DNA of 44,471 bases. Source: Paracoccaceae bacterium (GTDB lineage Bacteria > Pseudomonadota > Alphaproteobacteria > Rhodobacterales > Rhodobacteraceae). The notes under the pieces are model-generated. The model saw nothing but the letters and a program-made list of their open reading frames with translations. It did no database searches and was not told where the DNA came from. A program made the position numbers and the translations under genes. This document shows, piece by piece, positions 7,405 to 15,837 of the stretch; position 1 is the first letter of the stretch; every line of letters begins with the position of its first letter. The DNA lies in assembly GCA_009773375.1 (NCBI GenBank), contig WRPH01000020.1:1-44471 (forward strand), given 5' to 3'.

Positions 7405-9164
7405 CCGAGATTGCACAAAATTCCGGGGCTGTGATGGCCCCGGAGGTGCTGCGGGTGCAGGGCCTGACGGTTTCGGTGCGCAGCGAGGCCGGCGATAGCC
7501 CGTTGGTGCAGGATTTGTCGTTCAGCTTGCGGCGGGGCGAAACCTTGGCGATTGCCGGGGAAAGTGGCTCGGGCAAGTCGATCACTTCGCTGGCGATCAT
7601 GGGGCTGTTGCCGCCGCCTGCGGTGCGGGTGACGGCGGGGTCGGTGCATCTGGGGGCGACGGAACTGACCAGCTTGCCGGAAGCGCAGATGCGGTCGTTG
7701 CGCGGTGCGCGGATTGCGATGATCTTTCAGGAACCGATGACCAGCCTGAACCCGGTGCTGACGGTGGGCGCGCAGCTGACCGAGGCGATCCGGGCGCATA
7801 CCGGCGCGTCGCGGGCCGAGGCGCGGGTGCAGGCGCTGGCGGCGTTGCAGGCGGTGCGGTTGTCGCAGCCGGAACGGCGGTTGCAGCAATATCCGCATGA
7901 ATTGTCGGGCGGGATGCGGCAGCGGGTGATGATCGCGATGGCGCTGGCGTTGCGGCCCGAGGTGCTGATCGCGGACGAGCCGACCACGGCGCTGGATGTG
8001 ACGGTGCAGCGCGAGGTGTTGGACCTGCTGCGCGATTTGCAGCGCGATCTGGGCACGGCGATCATTCTGATCACGCATGATATGGGCGTGGTGGCGGAAA
8101 TGGCCGACCGGGTGATCGTGATGAAATCCGGCCGGGCGGTGGAGGAAGCCAGCACGGCGCAGATTTTCAGCGCTCCGCGAGAGGTTTACACGCAGGATTT
8201 GCTGGCGGCGGTGCCGCGGATGGGGGCGGGCAAGCCGCGCGATGCGGTGGGCAGCGAGGTGATTGCAAGCTTGCGCGATGTGGTGGTGCGGTTTCCGCTG
8301 AAGGGGGGGATGCTGGGGCGGACCACGGCGCAGGTGCATGCGGTGGAACAGGTCAGTTTCGACATCCGGCGTGGCGAGACGTTTGCTCTGGTCGGCGAAT
8401 CCGGCTGCGGCAAATCGACGATTGCCAAGGCGATGGTTGGGCTTGTGCCGCATCAGGGCCGGATCGAGATTGCGGGCCAAGCGCTGGAAGGGCTGGACCG
8501 TGCGGGCACCAAAGCGCTGCGGCGGCGGGTGCAGATGGTGTTTCAAGACCCGATGGCAGCGCTGGACCCGCGCATGACAGTGGGCGATCTGATTGCCGAA
8601 CCCTTGGTGATCCACGGCATTGGCAGCGCTGTGGAACAGCGGGCGCAGGCGGCGGATCTGATGGCGCGGGTGGGGCTTACGGCGGATCAGCTGGACCGCT
8701 ATCCGCATGAATTTTCCGGCGGGCAGCGGCAGCGCATCTGCATTGCCCGCGCGCTGGCCTTGCAGCCCGATCTGATCATCGCTGATGAATCGGTGTCGGC
8801 GCTGGATGTTTCGGTGCAGGCGCGGGTGCTCGATCTGCTGCAAGCCTTGCAGCGCGAGTTCGGCATCGCGTTTTTGTTCATCAGCCACGATATGGCGGTG
8901 GTGGAAAACATCTCGGACCGGGTGGCGGTGATGTATCTGGGCCAGATCGTCGAAATGGGTAGCCGGGCGCAGGTGTTTGGCAACCCGCAGCACGCCTATA
9001 CCCGGCGGCTGATCGAGGCGGTGCCGGTGCCGGACCCAAGCTTTGTGCGCACGCCCGCGCCGCGTTTGGCGGGCGAGGTGCCAAGCCCGGTGCATGCTTT
9101 GGGCCAAGGCCCCGTGCGGGCGCAGTTGCGCGACATTGGCGCGGGGCATCTGGTGGCGCTATAG
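7401..9164 (+). CDS. Fused double ABC ATPase, DppD-DppF type
   Basis: 587-aa protein carrying two complete ABC ATPase domains, the fused equivalent of DppD and DppF. Domain 1 has Walker A GESGSGKS at about 53-60, signature LSGGMRQR and Walker B LIADEPTTALD. Domain 2 has Walker A GESGCGKS at about 332-339, signature FSGGQRQR and Walker B IIADESVSALD. Each domain ends with the oligopeptide-type tail (PREVYTQDLLAAVPRM; PQHAYTRRLIEAVPVP). It energises the DppB/C permeases upstream. Its start overlaps the amidase stop by 4 bp. The operon ends here, 6 bp before the end of the convergent FAH gene, leaving little room for a conventional terminator. Confidence 0.93.
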   Translation: MTEIAQNSGAVMAPEVLRVQGLTVSVRSEAGDSPLVQDLSFSLRRGETLAIAGESGSGKSITSLAIMGLLPPPAVRVTAGSVHLGATELTSLPEAQMRSLRGARIAMIFQEPMTSLNPVLTVGAQLTEAIRAHTGASRAEARVQALAALQAVRLSQPERRLQQYPHELSGGMRQRVMIAMALALRPEVLIADEPTTALDVTVQREVLDLLRDLQRDLGTAIILITHDMGVVAEMADRVIVMKSGRAVEEASTAQIFSAPREVYTQDLLAAVPRMGAGKPRDAVGSEVIASLRDVVVRFPLKGGMLGRTTAQVHAVEQVSFDIRRGETFALVGESGCGKSTIAKAMVGLVPHQGRIEIAGQALEGLDRAGTKALRRRVQMVFQDPMAALDPRMTVGDLIAEPLVIHGIGSAVEQRAQAADLMARVGLTADQLDRYPHEFSGGQRQRICIARALALQPDLIIADESVSALDVSVQARVLDLLQALQREFGIAFLFISHDMAVVENISDRVAVMYLGQIVEMGSRAQVFGNPQHAYTRRLIEAVPVPDPSFVRTPAPRLAGEVPSPVHALGQGPVRAQLRDIGAGHLVAL

Positions 9165-9170
9165 CGCGCC

Positions 9171-10313
9171 TTACAGCAGCCCGCGCGCGGCAAGGTTGCG
9201 CATCAGCGCGCCGGTGCCGAAGCGCCATTCCGGTGCCTCGGTCGCCAGCCGCACGGTGTTGGTCAGCGCGCCGAGCTCGGGGGCGGAAATTGTCACCACA
9301 TCGCCAAGGTGGTGGGTGAAGCCCTGCCCCGGCCCGTCGCGGTCTTGCACCGGCGAGAACATCGTGCCGCAATAGAGCAGGAAGCCATCGGGGTATTGGT
9401 GGTGCCGCCCGCGCGTCTGCGCCACCAGATCGGCGGGGTCGCGGCTGATCTGGCGCATGGAAGATGCGCCGTGCAGCAGGAAGCCATCGCTGCCGCTGAC
9501 GGTCAGCGACAATTCCAGCCCACGCACGGTATCCAGGGTGAAATCGGCATCGAAGAGGCGAATGAACGGGCCGATGGAGGCTGCAGCGTTGTTGTCTTTC
9601 GCCTTGCCCAGCAGCAGGGCGGAACGGCCTTCGACATCGCGCAGGTTGACATCATTGCCCAAGGTGGCACCAACGATCTGGCCTTTGGAATTGACCACCA
9701 GAACCACCTCGGGTTCGGGGTTGTTCCACTTGCTGATCGGATGCAGCCCGACCGATGCGCCATAGCCGACCGCTGCCATCGGCTGGGCCTTGGTGAACAC
9801 CTCGGCGTCGGGGCCGATGCCGACCTCCAGATACTGGCTCCACAGACCTTCGGCTTGCAGCAATGCCTTGACCTCGGCGGCCTTGGCCGATCCGGGGAGC
9901 AGATCGCGCAGGCTGTCACCGATCACCCCGGCGACGCGGGTGCGGATTTCGGCGGCAAGGGCGGGGTTTCCGGCGGCGCGTTCCTCGATCACGCGTTCGA
10001 CCATGGACCGCGCGAAGGTGACGCCGCAGGCCTTGATCGCTTGCAGATCGCAGGGGGCGAGCAGGCGGGTGGTTTCTTCGGCAGGCTCAACCGAGGCTGC
10101 GGCGAAGGCGGCCAGCGGGCCAAGGTCTTCGCCGGGAAGGCTGGCGACAAATCCAGCAATATCAGGCAGTTCCAGCAAATCTCGCATGGTAGGCGCGGCC
10201 TTGCTGGTGATGTCGAACACATGACCTGCACGGATGGTGACAAGGCTGGGGCCAATGCCTGCGCGCCAGACGCGGCCCAGCCACAGGCCTTGGGGAAGCG
10301 AAAACTCGGTCAT
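9171..10313 (-). CDS. Fumarylacetoacetate hydrolase family protein, XylX-like
   Basis: FAH-superfamily enzyme of 380 aa. Conserved metal-site segments are seen in NNPEPEVVLVVNSKGQ (the ExE-type ligands) and GNDVNLRDVEGR, plus a C-terminal YCGTMFSPVQDRDGPGQGF. This long FAH subgroup includes Caulobacter XylX (2-keto-3-deoxy-D-xylonate dehydratase) and related sugar-acid enzymes, which convert a 2-keto-3-deoxy pentonate to alpha-ketoglutaric semialdehyde. The ATG at 10313 overlaps the SDR stop (ATGA); an alternative ATG lies 12 bp upstream. Co-transcription with an SDR and nearness to a KGSADH support a Weimberg-like role. A 2,4-diketo-3-deoxy acid hydrolase is the main alternative, since members of this fold do both. 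Confidence 0.82.
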   Translation of the reverse strand: MTEFSLPQGLWLGRVWRAGIGPSLVTIRAGHVFDITSKAAPTMRDLLELPDIAGFVASLPGEDLGPLAAFAAASVEPAEETTRLLAPCDLQAIKACGVTFARSMVERVIEERAAGNPALAAEIRTRVAGVIGDSLRDLLPGSAKAAEVKALLQAEGLWSQYLEVGIGPDAEVFTKAQPMAAVGYGASVGLHPISKWNNPEPEVVLVVNSKGQIVGATLGNDVNLRDVEGRSALLLGKAKDNNAAASIGPFIRLFDADFTLDTVRGLELSLTVSGSDGFLLHGASSMRQISRDPADLVAQTRGRHHQYPDGFLLYCGTMFSPVQDRDGPGQGFTHHLGDVVTISAPELGALTNTVRLATEAPEWRFGTGALMRNLAARGLL

Positions 10314-11152
10314 TCTTGCAGCCATTTCTTGAAGGGTTCGGCGTAATCGGGGTGCCAGCGCGACAGCGGCGGGCGGTTATCGGCAATGTCGCCTGCGGCC
10401 CAGCGGATGCGCTTTTCATCGGTGCGGCGGTCCACCTCGTTATCGGGGCAAAGGATGTAGAAATCGCCGCGATCGACTGAGGTGAACAGGAAATCAACCG
10501 TCTGCTGCGGTGTCCACGCGCCTGCCGGTTTTTCGCTGCGTCCATGCGCGGTCAGTGGGGTAAACACAAAGCCGGGGATGAACAGGCGGGCGTCAATCTG
10601 GCAATCCGCCAAGTTGCGCAGGTGGTGCTGCAACGCCTCGGTGAACACCTTCACACCCGCCTTGGAGATGTTATAGGCCGGATCACCCGGCGGCGTGGTG
10701 ATGCCCTGCTTGGAGCCGGTATTGATGATCAGCCCCGCCGCGCCGCCTGCGATCATCCGGGGGGCGAAGATTTGCGCGCCACGAATGACGCCGAACATGT
10801 TGACGGCGATGATGCGATCCCAGTTGCCTTCGAGATCGAAAATGCTGGAGCCGGGCTGCATGCCGGCGTTGTTGATCAGCACGTGCACCGCACCAAAGGC
10901 GGCATAGGCGCGGTCGGCCAGCGCGCGCAGGGCGGTCCCGTCGCCGACATCGGTTTCGCAAGTGATCACATCGGCTTCGGCGGCACCAGCGGCCAGAATT
11001 TGCGCGCGGGCGCTGGCCAGACGGTCTGCGCCCAGATCGGCCAGACAAACCCGCAGGCCAAGCCCGGCCAGATGTTGGGCGGCGGCCAGACCGATGCCTG
11101 AAGCCGCCCCGGTGATCACCGCCGCATTGCCCTTTACCAGTGCCGGATGCAT
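10310..11152 (-). CDS. SDR family NAD(P)-dependent oxidoreductase
   Basis: Classical short-chain dehydrogenase of 280 aa. The cofactor motif TGAASGIG is near residue 15, NNAG follows near 95, and the catalytic residues are Ser in NTGSKQG plus Tyr and Lys in PAYNISKAG. The C-terminus is longer than in typical 250-aa SDRs (about 30 extra residues after the VDFLFTSVDRG segment). The start at 11152 was chosen because GGAGG precedes it with good spacing, although the frame is open further upstream. It is transcribed ahead of the XylX-like gene with a 4-bp overlap and diverges from the UxaA-family gene. A sugar or sugar-acid dehydrogenase role fits the context; the substrate is not predictable. Confidence 0.87.
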   Translation of the reverse strand: MHPALVKGNAAVITGAASGIGLAAAQHLAGLGLRVCLADLGADRLASARAQILAAGAAEADVITCETDVGDGTALRALADRAYAAFGAVHVLINNAGMQPGSSIFDLEGNWDRIIAVNMFGVIRGAQIFAPRMIAGGAAGLIINTGSKQGITTPPGDPAYNISKAGVKVFTEALQHHLRNLADCQIDARLFIPGFVFTPLTAHGRSEKPAGAWTPQQTVDFLFTSVDRGDFYILCPDNEVDRRTDEKRIRWAAGDIADNRPPLSRWHPDYAEPFKKWLQE

Positions 11153-11209
11153 CGCGTTCCTCCTGAATTTCCCCGGCCAAGAAGGCGGTGGCGGGACCGG
11201 CTTGTCAAG

Positions 11210-11246
11210 CACGGGAATTGGCAAATTTGCTGCGGGTTTTCCCCGC
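11210..11246. promoter_or_regulatory. Candidate operator in SDR/UxaA divergent region
   Basis: The 155-bp divergent region contains TGCGGGTTTTCCCC (11231-11244, extending to a GCGGG/CCCGC palindrome ending at 11246), the weaker match CACGGGAATTGG exactly 21 bp earlier (11210), and between them the perfect palindrome GCAAATTTGC (11221-11230). A nearly identical element (13 of 14 bases), also in a 21-bp pair, sits between the ABC importer and the sensor kinase at 19517-19551. This suggests one regulator for both; no binding data are available. Confidence 0.45.
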
Positions 11247-11307
11247 ATCGGGCTTTGCCCTGCGTGGACTGACATGTTAGCTTTGCCCAAGCTTTGAGGA
11301 GAATGCC

Positions 11308-12825
11308 GTGACCGCTGCCAGCATCCGTTTGCACCCGAATGATTCCGTGGCGATTGCGCTGCAAGACCTTGAGGCGGGCACCGCCCTGCCCGAGCATGGG
11401 CTGACGCTGGTGACGCCGGTGAAGCGCGGCCATAAATTCGCGCTGGCGGATTTCGCGGCGGGCGACAAGCTGCTGCGCTATGGCCAGATCATCGGGCAAG
11501 CGTTGGAGCCGATTGCGGCGGGCGCGCATGTGCATACGCACAATCTGGGGATGGGCGAACATACGCAGGATTACGCGATGGCGCAGGCGAATGCGCCCTT
11601 GCCGGTGCTGGATCTGACGCGGACGTTTGACGGCTATCACCGCGCCGATGGCAAGGTGGGGACGCGGAATTATCTGGGGGTGCTGACGACGGTGAACTGC
11701 TCGGCCACCGTGGCCAAGCTGGTGGCCGAAGCGGCATCGCGCGATCCGTGGTTCCAAAGCCTTGAAAACATTGATGGCATCGTGCCGATCGTGCATGGCA
11801 CCGGCTGCGCGATGGATTTGAAGGGCGAAGGCTATCAGCTGTTGTTCCGCACCTTGCAGGGCTATGCGCAGCATGCGAATTTTGGCGGCATCCTGCTGAT
11901 CGGGCTGGGCTGCGAGGCGATGCAGGTGCCTGCGCTGGTCGGCGCGGGGCGGCTGCGGACCGACAACAACTTCCGCTACATGACCATTCAGCAAGAGGGC
12001 GGCACGCGGCGCACGATTGAAGCTGGCTTGCGCGAATTGCGTGAAATGGCCGAGATTGCCAACAAGGTGACGCGGCAACCGGCACCGCTGAAGCATATCG
12101 TGGTCGGGCTGCAATGTGGTGGGTCGGACGGCTATTCGGGGATCACGGCGAACCCGGCGCTGGGGGCGGCCTCGGACCTGTTGGTGCAGCATGGCGGCAC
12201 CACGATCTTGTCGGAAACGCCCGAGATTTATGGCGCGGAACATCTGCTGACCCGCCGCGCGGCGACGCCTGCGATTGCCGAGGCGATGATCGCGCGGATC
12301 AAGTGGTGGGAAGGTTATACCGCCCGCAATGGTGGCGAGATGGACAACAACCCCAGCCCCGGCAACAAGCGCGGCGGGCTGACCACGATTCTGGAGAAAT
12401 CGCTGGGGGCGGTGGCCAAGGGTGGCACCGCGCCGATGGTGGGGTTTTATGAATATGCCGAAGCCATTACCACACCGGGCTTCACCTATATGGACAGCCC
12501 CGGCTATGATCCGGCCTCTGTCACCGGGCAGATTGCCAGCGGGGCCAACCTGATCGCCTTTACCACCGGGCGCGGGTCGGTTTCCGGCTTCAAGCCTGCG
12601 CCGGGGCTGAAACTGGCGACCAATACCGAGATGTATAGCCATATGGCGGAAGATATGGACATCAACTGCGGCGATATCATCAGCGCTGGGGTGTCGATTG
12701 CCGACAAGGGCCGCGAGATCTTTGAAGAGCTGGTGGCGGTGGCCTCGGGCAAGCTGACGAAATCCGAGGAACTGGGCTTTGGCGGCGCGGAGTTCGTGCC
12801 GTGGCAAATCGGCGCGGTGATGTAA
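11308..12825 (+). CDS. UxaA family dehydratase (altronate/galactarate dehydratase-like)
   Basis: 505-aa enzyme with an N-terminal SAF domain (about 1-80) and a C-terminal UxaA-type catalytic domain. Recognisable segments are GYHRADGKVGTRNYLGVL, VNCSATV, PIVHGTGCAMD, GLGCEAMQ, GLQCGGSDGYSGITANPALG and SETPEIYGAEHLL. Family members (altronate and galactarate dehydratases) remove water from a sugar acid to give a 2-keto-3-deoxy acid. The start is GTG at 11308, supported by AGGAG seven bases upstream; the nearby ATG runs into a stop at once. It is divergent from the SDR/FAH operon and followed after 4 bp by an EamA transporter. In this context it could supply the aldonate dehydration step that IlvD/EDD enzymes provide in classical Weimberg clusters. 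Confidence 0.87.
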   Translation: MTAASIRLHPNDSVAIALQDLEAGTALPEHGLTLVTPVKRGHKFALADFAAGDKLLRYGQIIGQALEPIAAGAHVHTHNLGMGEHTQDYAMAQANAPLPVLDLTRTFDGYHRADGKVGTRNYLGVLTTVNCSATVAKLVAEAASRDPWFQSLENIDGIVPIVHGTGCAMDLKGEGYQLLFRTLQGYAQHANFGGILLIGLGCEAMQVPALVGAGRLRTDNNFRYMTIQQEGGTRRTIEAGLRELREMAEIANKVTRQPAPLKHIVVGLQCGGSDGYSGITANPALGAASDLLVQHGGTTILSETPEIYGAEHLLTRRAATPAIAEAMIARIKWWEGYTARNGGEMDNNPSPGNKRGGLTTILEKSLGAVAKGGTAPMVGFYEYAEAITTPGFTYMDSPGYDPASVTGQIASGANLIAFTTGRGSVSGFKPAPGLKLATNTEMYSHMAEDMDINCGDIISAGVSIADKGREIFEELVAVASGKLTKSEELGFGGAEFVPWQIGAVM

Positions 12826-12829
12826 GCCT

Positions 12830-13690
12830 ATGCATTTGCAGGGGAATGCGCGCGTCGGCATCGGCTTGATGCTGGCGGGCATGCTGATGTTTTCGCTGAA
12901 TGATGTCATGGGCAAGTGGCTGATGGGCAGCTATTCGGTGGCGCAGCTGATGGCGGTGCGCAGCCTGTCGGCGCTGGTGGTGCTGCTGCCTTTCCTGCTG
13001 CGTGATATGGGCCGGATGTGGCGGGTGGAGCGCCCTGCCCTGCAGGCGCTGCGGGCCGGGCTGCTGGCGGTCGAAGGTATCGGGTTTTACGCCGCCGTCG
13101 CCTATCTGCCGCTGGCGGATGTGGTGACGTACTGGCTGGCGGCCCCGATCTATGTGGCGGCGCTGGCCCCGCTGGTGCTGGGCGAGCGGGTGCCTGCGGC
13201 GGTTTGGGCGGCGATTGGTTTGGGCTTTGTCGGCGTGGTGCTGGCGCTGGAGCCTTCGCGCGACAGCCTGACGCCTGAAGCCGGGATTGCGCTGCTGGGA
13301 AGTACGGCGTTCAGCGGCGCGATGCTGCTGGGGCGCAAGCTGCGCGGCACGCCCGATACGGTGATGGTGGGCTGGCAGATTGTTGGCGCGCTGATCGCCT
13401 CGGGGGCAATTCTGGCCTTTGGTGCAGAGGTCTGGCAGCCAACACCGCCGCGCGATCTGGCGGCGCTGTGCCTGCTGGGCGTGGTGGCGATGGGCGCGCA
13501 TATGCTGGTGAACCGGTCGTTCAAGCATGCCGAAGCGGCGGTGGTGATGCCGTATCAATATTCCCTGTTGATCTGGGCGATTGTGTTCGGCGCGGTGTTC
13601 TTTGCCGACATGCCCCGCCCGGCGATGCTGTTGGGGGCTGCGCTGATCGTGGTGTCGGGGCTATTTATTGCGCGGGTGAGTAGAGCTTAA
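12830..13690 (+). CDS. EamA/DMT family transporter
   Basis: 286-aa drug/metabolite superfamily membrane protein with two EamA repeats of about five helices each (roughly 8-140 and 150-285). The first has LMLAGMLMFSLNDVMGKWL and the WRVERPALQALRAGLLAVEGIGFYAAVAYLPLADVVTYWLAAPIYV pattern of the RhaT/EamA group. The second ends in PYQYSLLIWAIVFGAVFFADMPRP. It starts 4 bp after the UxaA-family gene, so the two are probably one transcript ended by the hairpin at 13710. It may import or export a sugar acid or pathway intermediate; direction and substrate are unknown. Confidence 0.87.
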   Translation: MHLQGNARVGIGLMLAGMLMFSLNDVMGKWLMGSYSVAQLMAVRSLSALVVLLPFLLRDMGRMWRVERPALQALRAGLLAVEGIGFYAAVAYLPLADVVTYWLAAPIYVAALAPLVLGERVPAAVWAAIGLGFVGVVLALEPSRDSLTPEAGIALLGSTAFSGAMLLGRKLRGTPDTVMVGWQIVGALIASGAILAFGAEVWQPTPPRDLAALCLLGVVAMGAHMLVNRSFKHAEAAVVMPYQYSLLIWAIVFGAVFFADMPRPAMLLGAALIVVSGLFIARVSRA

Positions 13691-13709
13691 GAAAGACCCG
13701 AACCGAATG

Positions 13710-13732
13710 AAAACGCTCCGGGGGAGCGTTTT
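13710..13732 (+). terminator. Bidirectional intrinsic terminator after the EamA gene
   Basis: AAAACGCTCC (13710-13719) pairs perfectly with GGAGCGTTTT (13723-13732) around a three-base loop. The stem ends in T-rich and A-rich sides, so it can terminate the plus-strand operon and possibly minus-strand transcripts. It lies 20 bp after the EamA stop codon. Confidence 0.8.
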
Positions 13733-13800
13733 CCGGTTTGTTGCTCATAAGGCCGGAGGCCGTTGAGCAAGGGCGTTTGTGCCGCAAACTTGCGTTTGAT

Positions 13801-13889
13801 AATCGGGGCGCGCGTGCCTGGGCTGGCGCGGAAACGCGCCTGCCAGGGGCAGGCAGGCGCGACCCGATTTAACGCGTGTTAAATCGGGT
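13801..13889. repeat. Cluster of strong inverted repeats between convergent genes
   Basis: Two further perfect hairpins follow the terminator: CGCGCCTGCC (13835-13844) with GGCAGGCGCG (13852-13861), loop 7, and ACCCGATTTAAC (13862-13873) with GTTAAATCGGGT (13878-13889), loop 4. They abut each other. An alternative long pairing links 13801-13813 with 13857-13869 (one mismatch). The last hairpin ends 5 bp from the SMP-30 stop codon. No U-run follows on either strand, so simple Rho-independent termination does not explain it; a REP-like element or an mRNA-end stabiliser is possible. Confidence 0.75.
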
Positions 13890-13894
13890 AAGAA

Positions 13895-14815
13895 TTACGG
13901 TCGTTGCGCACCCGTTGTGGTCAGGTAAACCGCATAGAGCGACGACGTGGCGGTGATGAATAGCCGGTTGCGGCGGGGGCCGCCGAAGGTCAGGTTGGCG
14001 ACGGCCTCGGGCACGAGGATCTTGCCAAGCCGGTGGCCATCGGGTGCAAAGCAATGCACGCCATCGGCGGCGCTCGACCACAGATTGCCTGTCATATCGG
14101 TGCGGATACCGTCGGGGATGCCGGCGTCGATCACCGCAAACACCCGGTCATGTGACAGCTTGCCGCCTGCGACATCGAAGGCGCGGATGTGGCGGGGCTT
14201 GGCGCCATCATGGCTGGCACCGGAATCCGCGATGTAGAGCGTGCGCTCATCTGCCGAGAAGGCGAGGCCGTTCGGCTGGCAGAAATCATCGACAACGCGG
14301 TTGATCTCGCCGGTCGCGCCATCAACCCGGTAGACGCCGCGCACGGGTTGCTCGGGGGTGGTCTGATAGCCTTCGTAATCGGACAGGATGCCGTAGGTCG
14401 GGTCGGTGAACCAGATGCTGCCATCAGAGTGGACCACCACATCATTTGGCGAATTCAATCGCTTGCCCTGATAGCTGTCGGCCAGCACGGTAATACTGCC
14501 ATCGGCCTCGGTGCGGATCAGCCGCCGCAGCCCATGCTCACAGGTGACAAGGCGGCCCTGCCGGTCGCGGGTCTGGCCGTTGGAGAAGTTGGACGGTTGA
14601 CGGAAGGTCGAGGTACAGCCGCCGCCAGTGGCATCGGCGGCCCAGCGCAGGATGCGTTGGTTGGGAATATCGCTGAACAGCAGGCATTGCAGATCGTCAA
14701 ACCAGACCGGGCCTTCGGCCCAGCGGCAGCCGGTATGAAGCAGGTCCAGCGCCGCAGAACCGACGATCAGGTTGGAAAAGGCCGGGTCGTCGATCTGATA
14801 CAGCGGGGCGGTCAT
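13895..14815 (-). CDS. SMP-30/gluconolactonase/LRE family protein
   Basis: 306-aa beta-propeller enzyme of the SMP-30/gluconolaconase family, calcium- or zinc-dependent lactonases opening aldonolactones. Family landmarks: WAEGPVWFDD (metal-ligand Glu), RQPSNFSNGQTRD, RLNSPNDVVVHSDGSIWFTDPTYG (metal-ligand Asn), VVDDFCQPNGLAFSADERTLYIADSG and PDGIRTDMTGNLW. The start at 14815 is preceded by AAAGG; an upstream in-frame ATG at 14836 lies inside the tandem-repeat region and is less likely. It is the last gene of the minus-strand ABC importer operon, suggesting that the imported sugar is oxidised to a lactone (SDR nearby) and hydrolysed here. Confidence 0.88.
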   Translation of the reverse strand: MTAPLYQIDDPAFSNLIVGSAALDLLHTGCRWAEGPVWFDDLQCLLFSDIPNQRILRWAADATGGGCTSTFRQPSNFSNGQTRDRQGRLVTCEHGLRRLIRTEADGSITVLADSYQGKRLNSPNDVVVHSDGSIWFTDPTYGILSDYEGYQTTPEQPVRGVYRVDGATGEINRVVDDFCQPNGLAFSADERTLYIADSGASHDGAKPRHIRAFDVAGGKLSHDRVFAVIDAGIPDGIRTDMTGNLWSSAADGVHCFAPDGHRLGKILVPEAVANLTFGGPRRNRLFITATSSLYAVYLTTTGAQRP

Positions 14816-14824
14816 GGGGATACC

Positions 14825-14923
14825 TTTTCTTAACATGTGGCCGCTTTGCGTCCATTCTGATTTTAACGTGTGGCCGCTTTGCTGCCCTTTTGATTTTAAC
14901 GTGTGGCCGCTTTGCGGCCACTG
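14825..14923. repeat. Three tandem 33-bp repeats derived from the permease 3' end
   Basis: Units begin at 14825, 14858 and 14891. On the minus strand the core is GCAAAGCGGCCACACGTTAA. In the promoter-proximal copy (14891-14923) this core encodes the last codons and TAA stop of the upstream permease; the other two copies are non-coding duplicates between the permease and the SMP-30 start. The third copy carries ACATG in place of ACACG, creating an upstream ATG in frame with the SMP-30 gene. There are no spacers, so this is not a CRISPR array. Confidence 0.9.
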
Positions 14924-15837
14924 GCCAGCAGGATCACAGTGATGATGATGGCTCCGGTCATGATCAGGCGAACGCCTGCGCCAAGGCCATAGGTGTTCAG
15001 CATCGAAACCACCAGAAACATGAACAGCGACGCGCCCCAGATGCCCGGCACGTTGCTGTCGCCGCCGGCAACGGCGGTGCCACCGATCACCACGACGGCA
15101 ATCGACATCAGCAGATATTCGGTACCCATGTTCAGCGCCGCGCCGCCCGAAAAGCAGGCCAGCAGATAGCCGCAGACGGCGGCGAGGATGGCGCAGAGCA
15201 GGTAGGTGACGAAGCGGTTGCCATCCACCGCGATGCCAGCCATGCGGGCGGCGGGCAGGCTTTGGCCGATGGCGGCGATCCAGCGCCCGTAAGGCGTGCG
15301 GTGCAGCAATACCCAGGCGATGACGGAAATCAGCAGCGCCAGCAGGGCGATATTGGGGATGCCAAAGCTGGTCTGGGTGGTGAAATCGGCCAGCACTTGC
15401 GGCGGTTTGATGCGCAGGCCGCGGTTGGTCCAGATCGCGGCGGATTGCACGATGAAGCTCATCGACAGGGTGGCGATGATCGGCGGGATGCGCAGCGCCT
15501 TGATCAGCGCGTAGTTCAGCACGCCGACCGCGATGCCAACCGCGATGGCGATCAGCAGGCCGTGCAGGATCAGGCTGTTCGCCCCGTCCATGTATTTCAG
15601 CGCCACGGTTCCCGACAGCGTCATGGTGGCGGGCACCGACAGGTCGATATTGCCGGGGCCAAGGGTGATCACGAACATCTGGCCGATGCCGACCAGCACC
15701 GAAAAGGCGGCGAAGGTCAGCGCGGCTTGGGACAGGCCGACGGTGGAGGCGCCGCCGGTGACGCCGATGGTGGCAAGCCAGACCGACAAAGCGGCGACAA
15801 AGGACCAGATCCACGGCTTGGACAGCAGGGTTTTCAT
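14896..15837 (-). CDS. Sugar ABC transporter permease (RbsC-type), second copy
   Basis: 313-aa membrane permease of the BPD_transp_2 (ribose/xylose/galactoside) family. It starts MKTLLSKPWIWSFVAALSVW and has a run of hydrophobic helices, including the family-typical GIGQMFVITLGPGNIDLSVPATMTLSG, LSMSFIVQSAAIW, and a later VVVIGGTAVAGGDSNVPGIWGASLFMF (usual consensus GG.s..GG.G). The ATG at 15837 overlaps the preceding permease stop by 4 bp (ATGA). The frame continues further upstream but only as a shadow of the first permease. Two separate permeases imply a heterodimeric channel. Its last codons are part of the 33-bp tandem triplication. Confidence 0.9.
   Translation of the reverse strand: MKTLLSKPWIWSFVAALSVWLATIGVTGGASTVGLSQAALTFAAFSVLVGIGQMFVITLGPGNIDLSVPATMTLSGTVALKYMDGANSLILHGLLIAIAVGIAVGVLNYALIKALRIPPIIATLSMSFIVQSAAIWTNRGLRIKPPQVLADFTTQTSFGIPNIALLALLISVIAWVLLHRTPYGRWIAAIGQSLPAARMAGIAVDGNRFVTYLLCAILAAVCGYLLACFSGGAALNMGTEYLLMSIAVVVIGGTAVAGGDSNVPGIWGASLFMFLVVSMLNTYGLGAGVRLIMTGAIIITVILLASGRKAATR

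Noticed and set aside
7377..12915. Very long antisense open frames (for example 7377-9149 and 11134-12915, minus strand)
   Set aside because: They mirror well-recognised genes on the plus strand, have low-complexity Arg/His/Pro-rich translations typical of GC-rich shadows, and lack ribosome-binding sites.
14825..14923. Possible CRISPR-like repeat
   Set aside because: The 33-bp units are strictly tandem without variable spacers and derive from the adjacent gene's 3' end; no cas genes are present.
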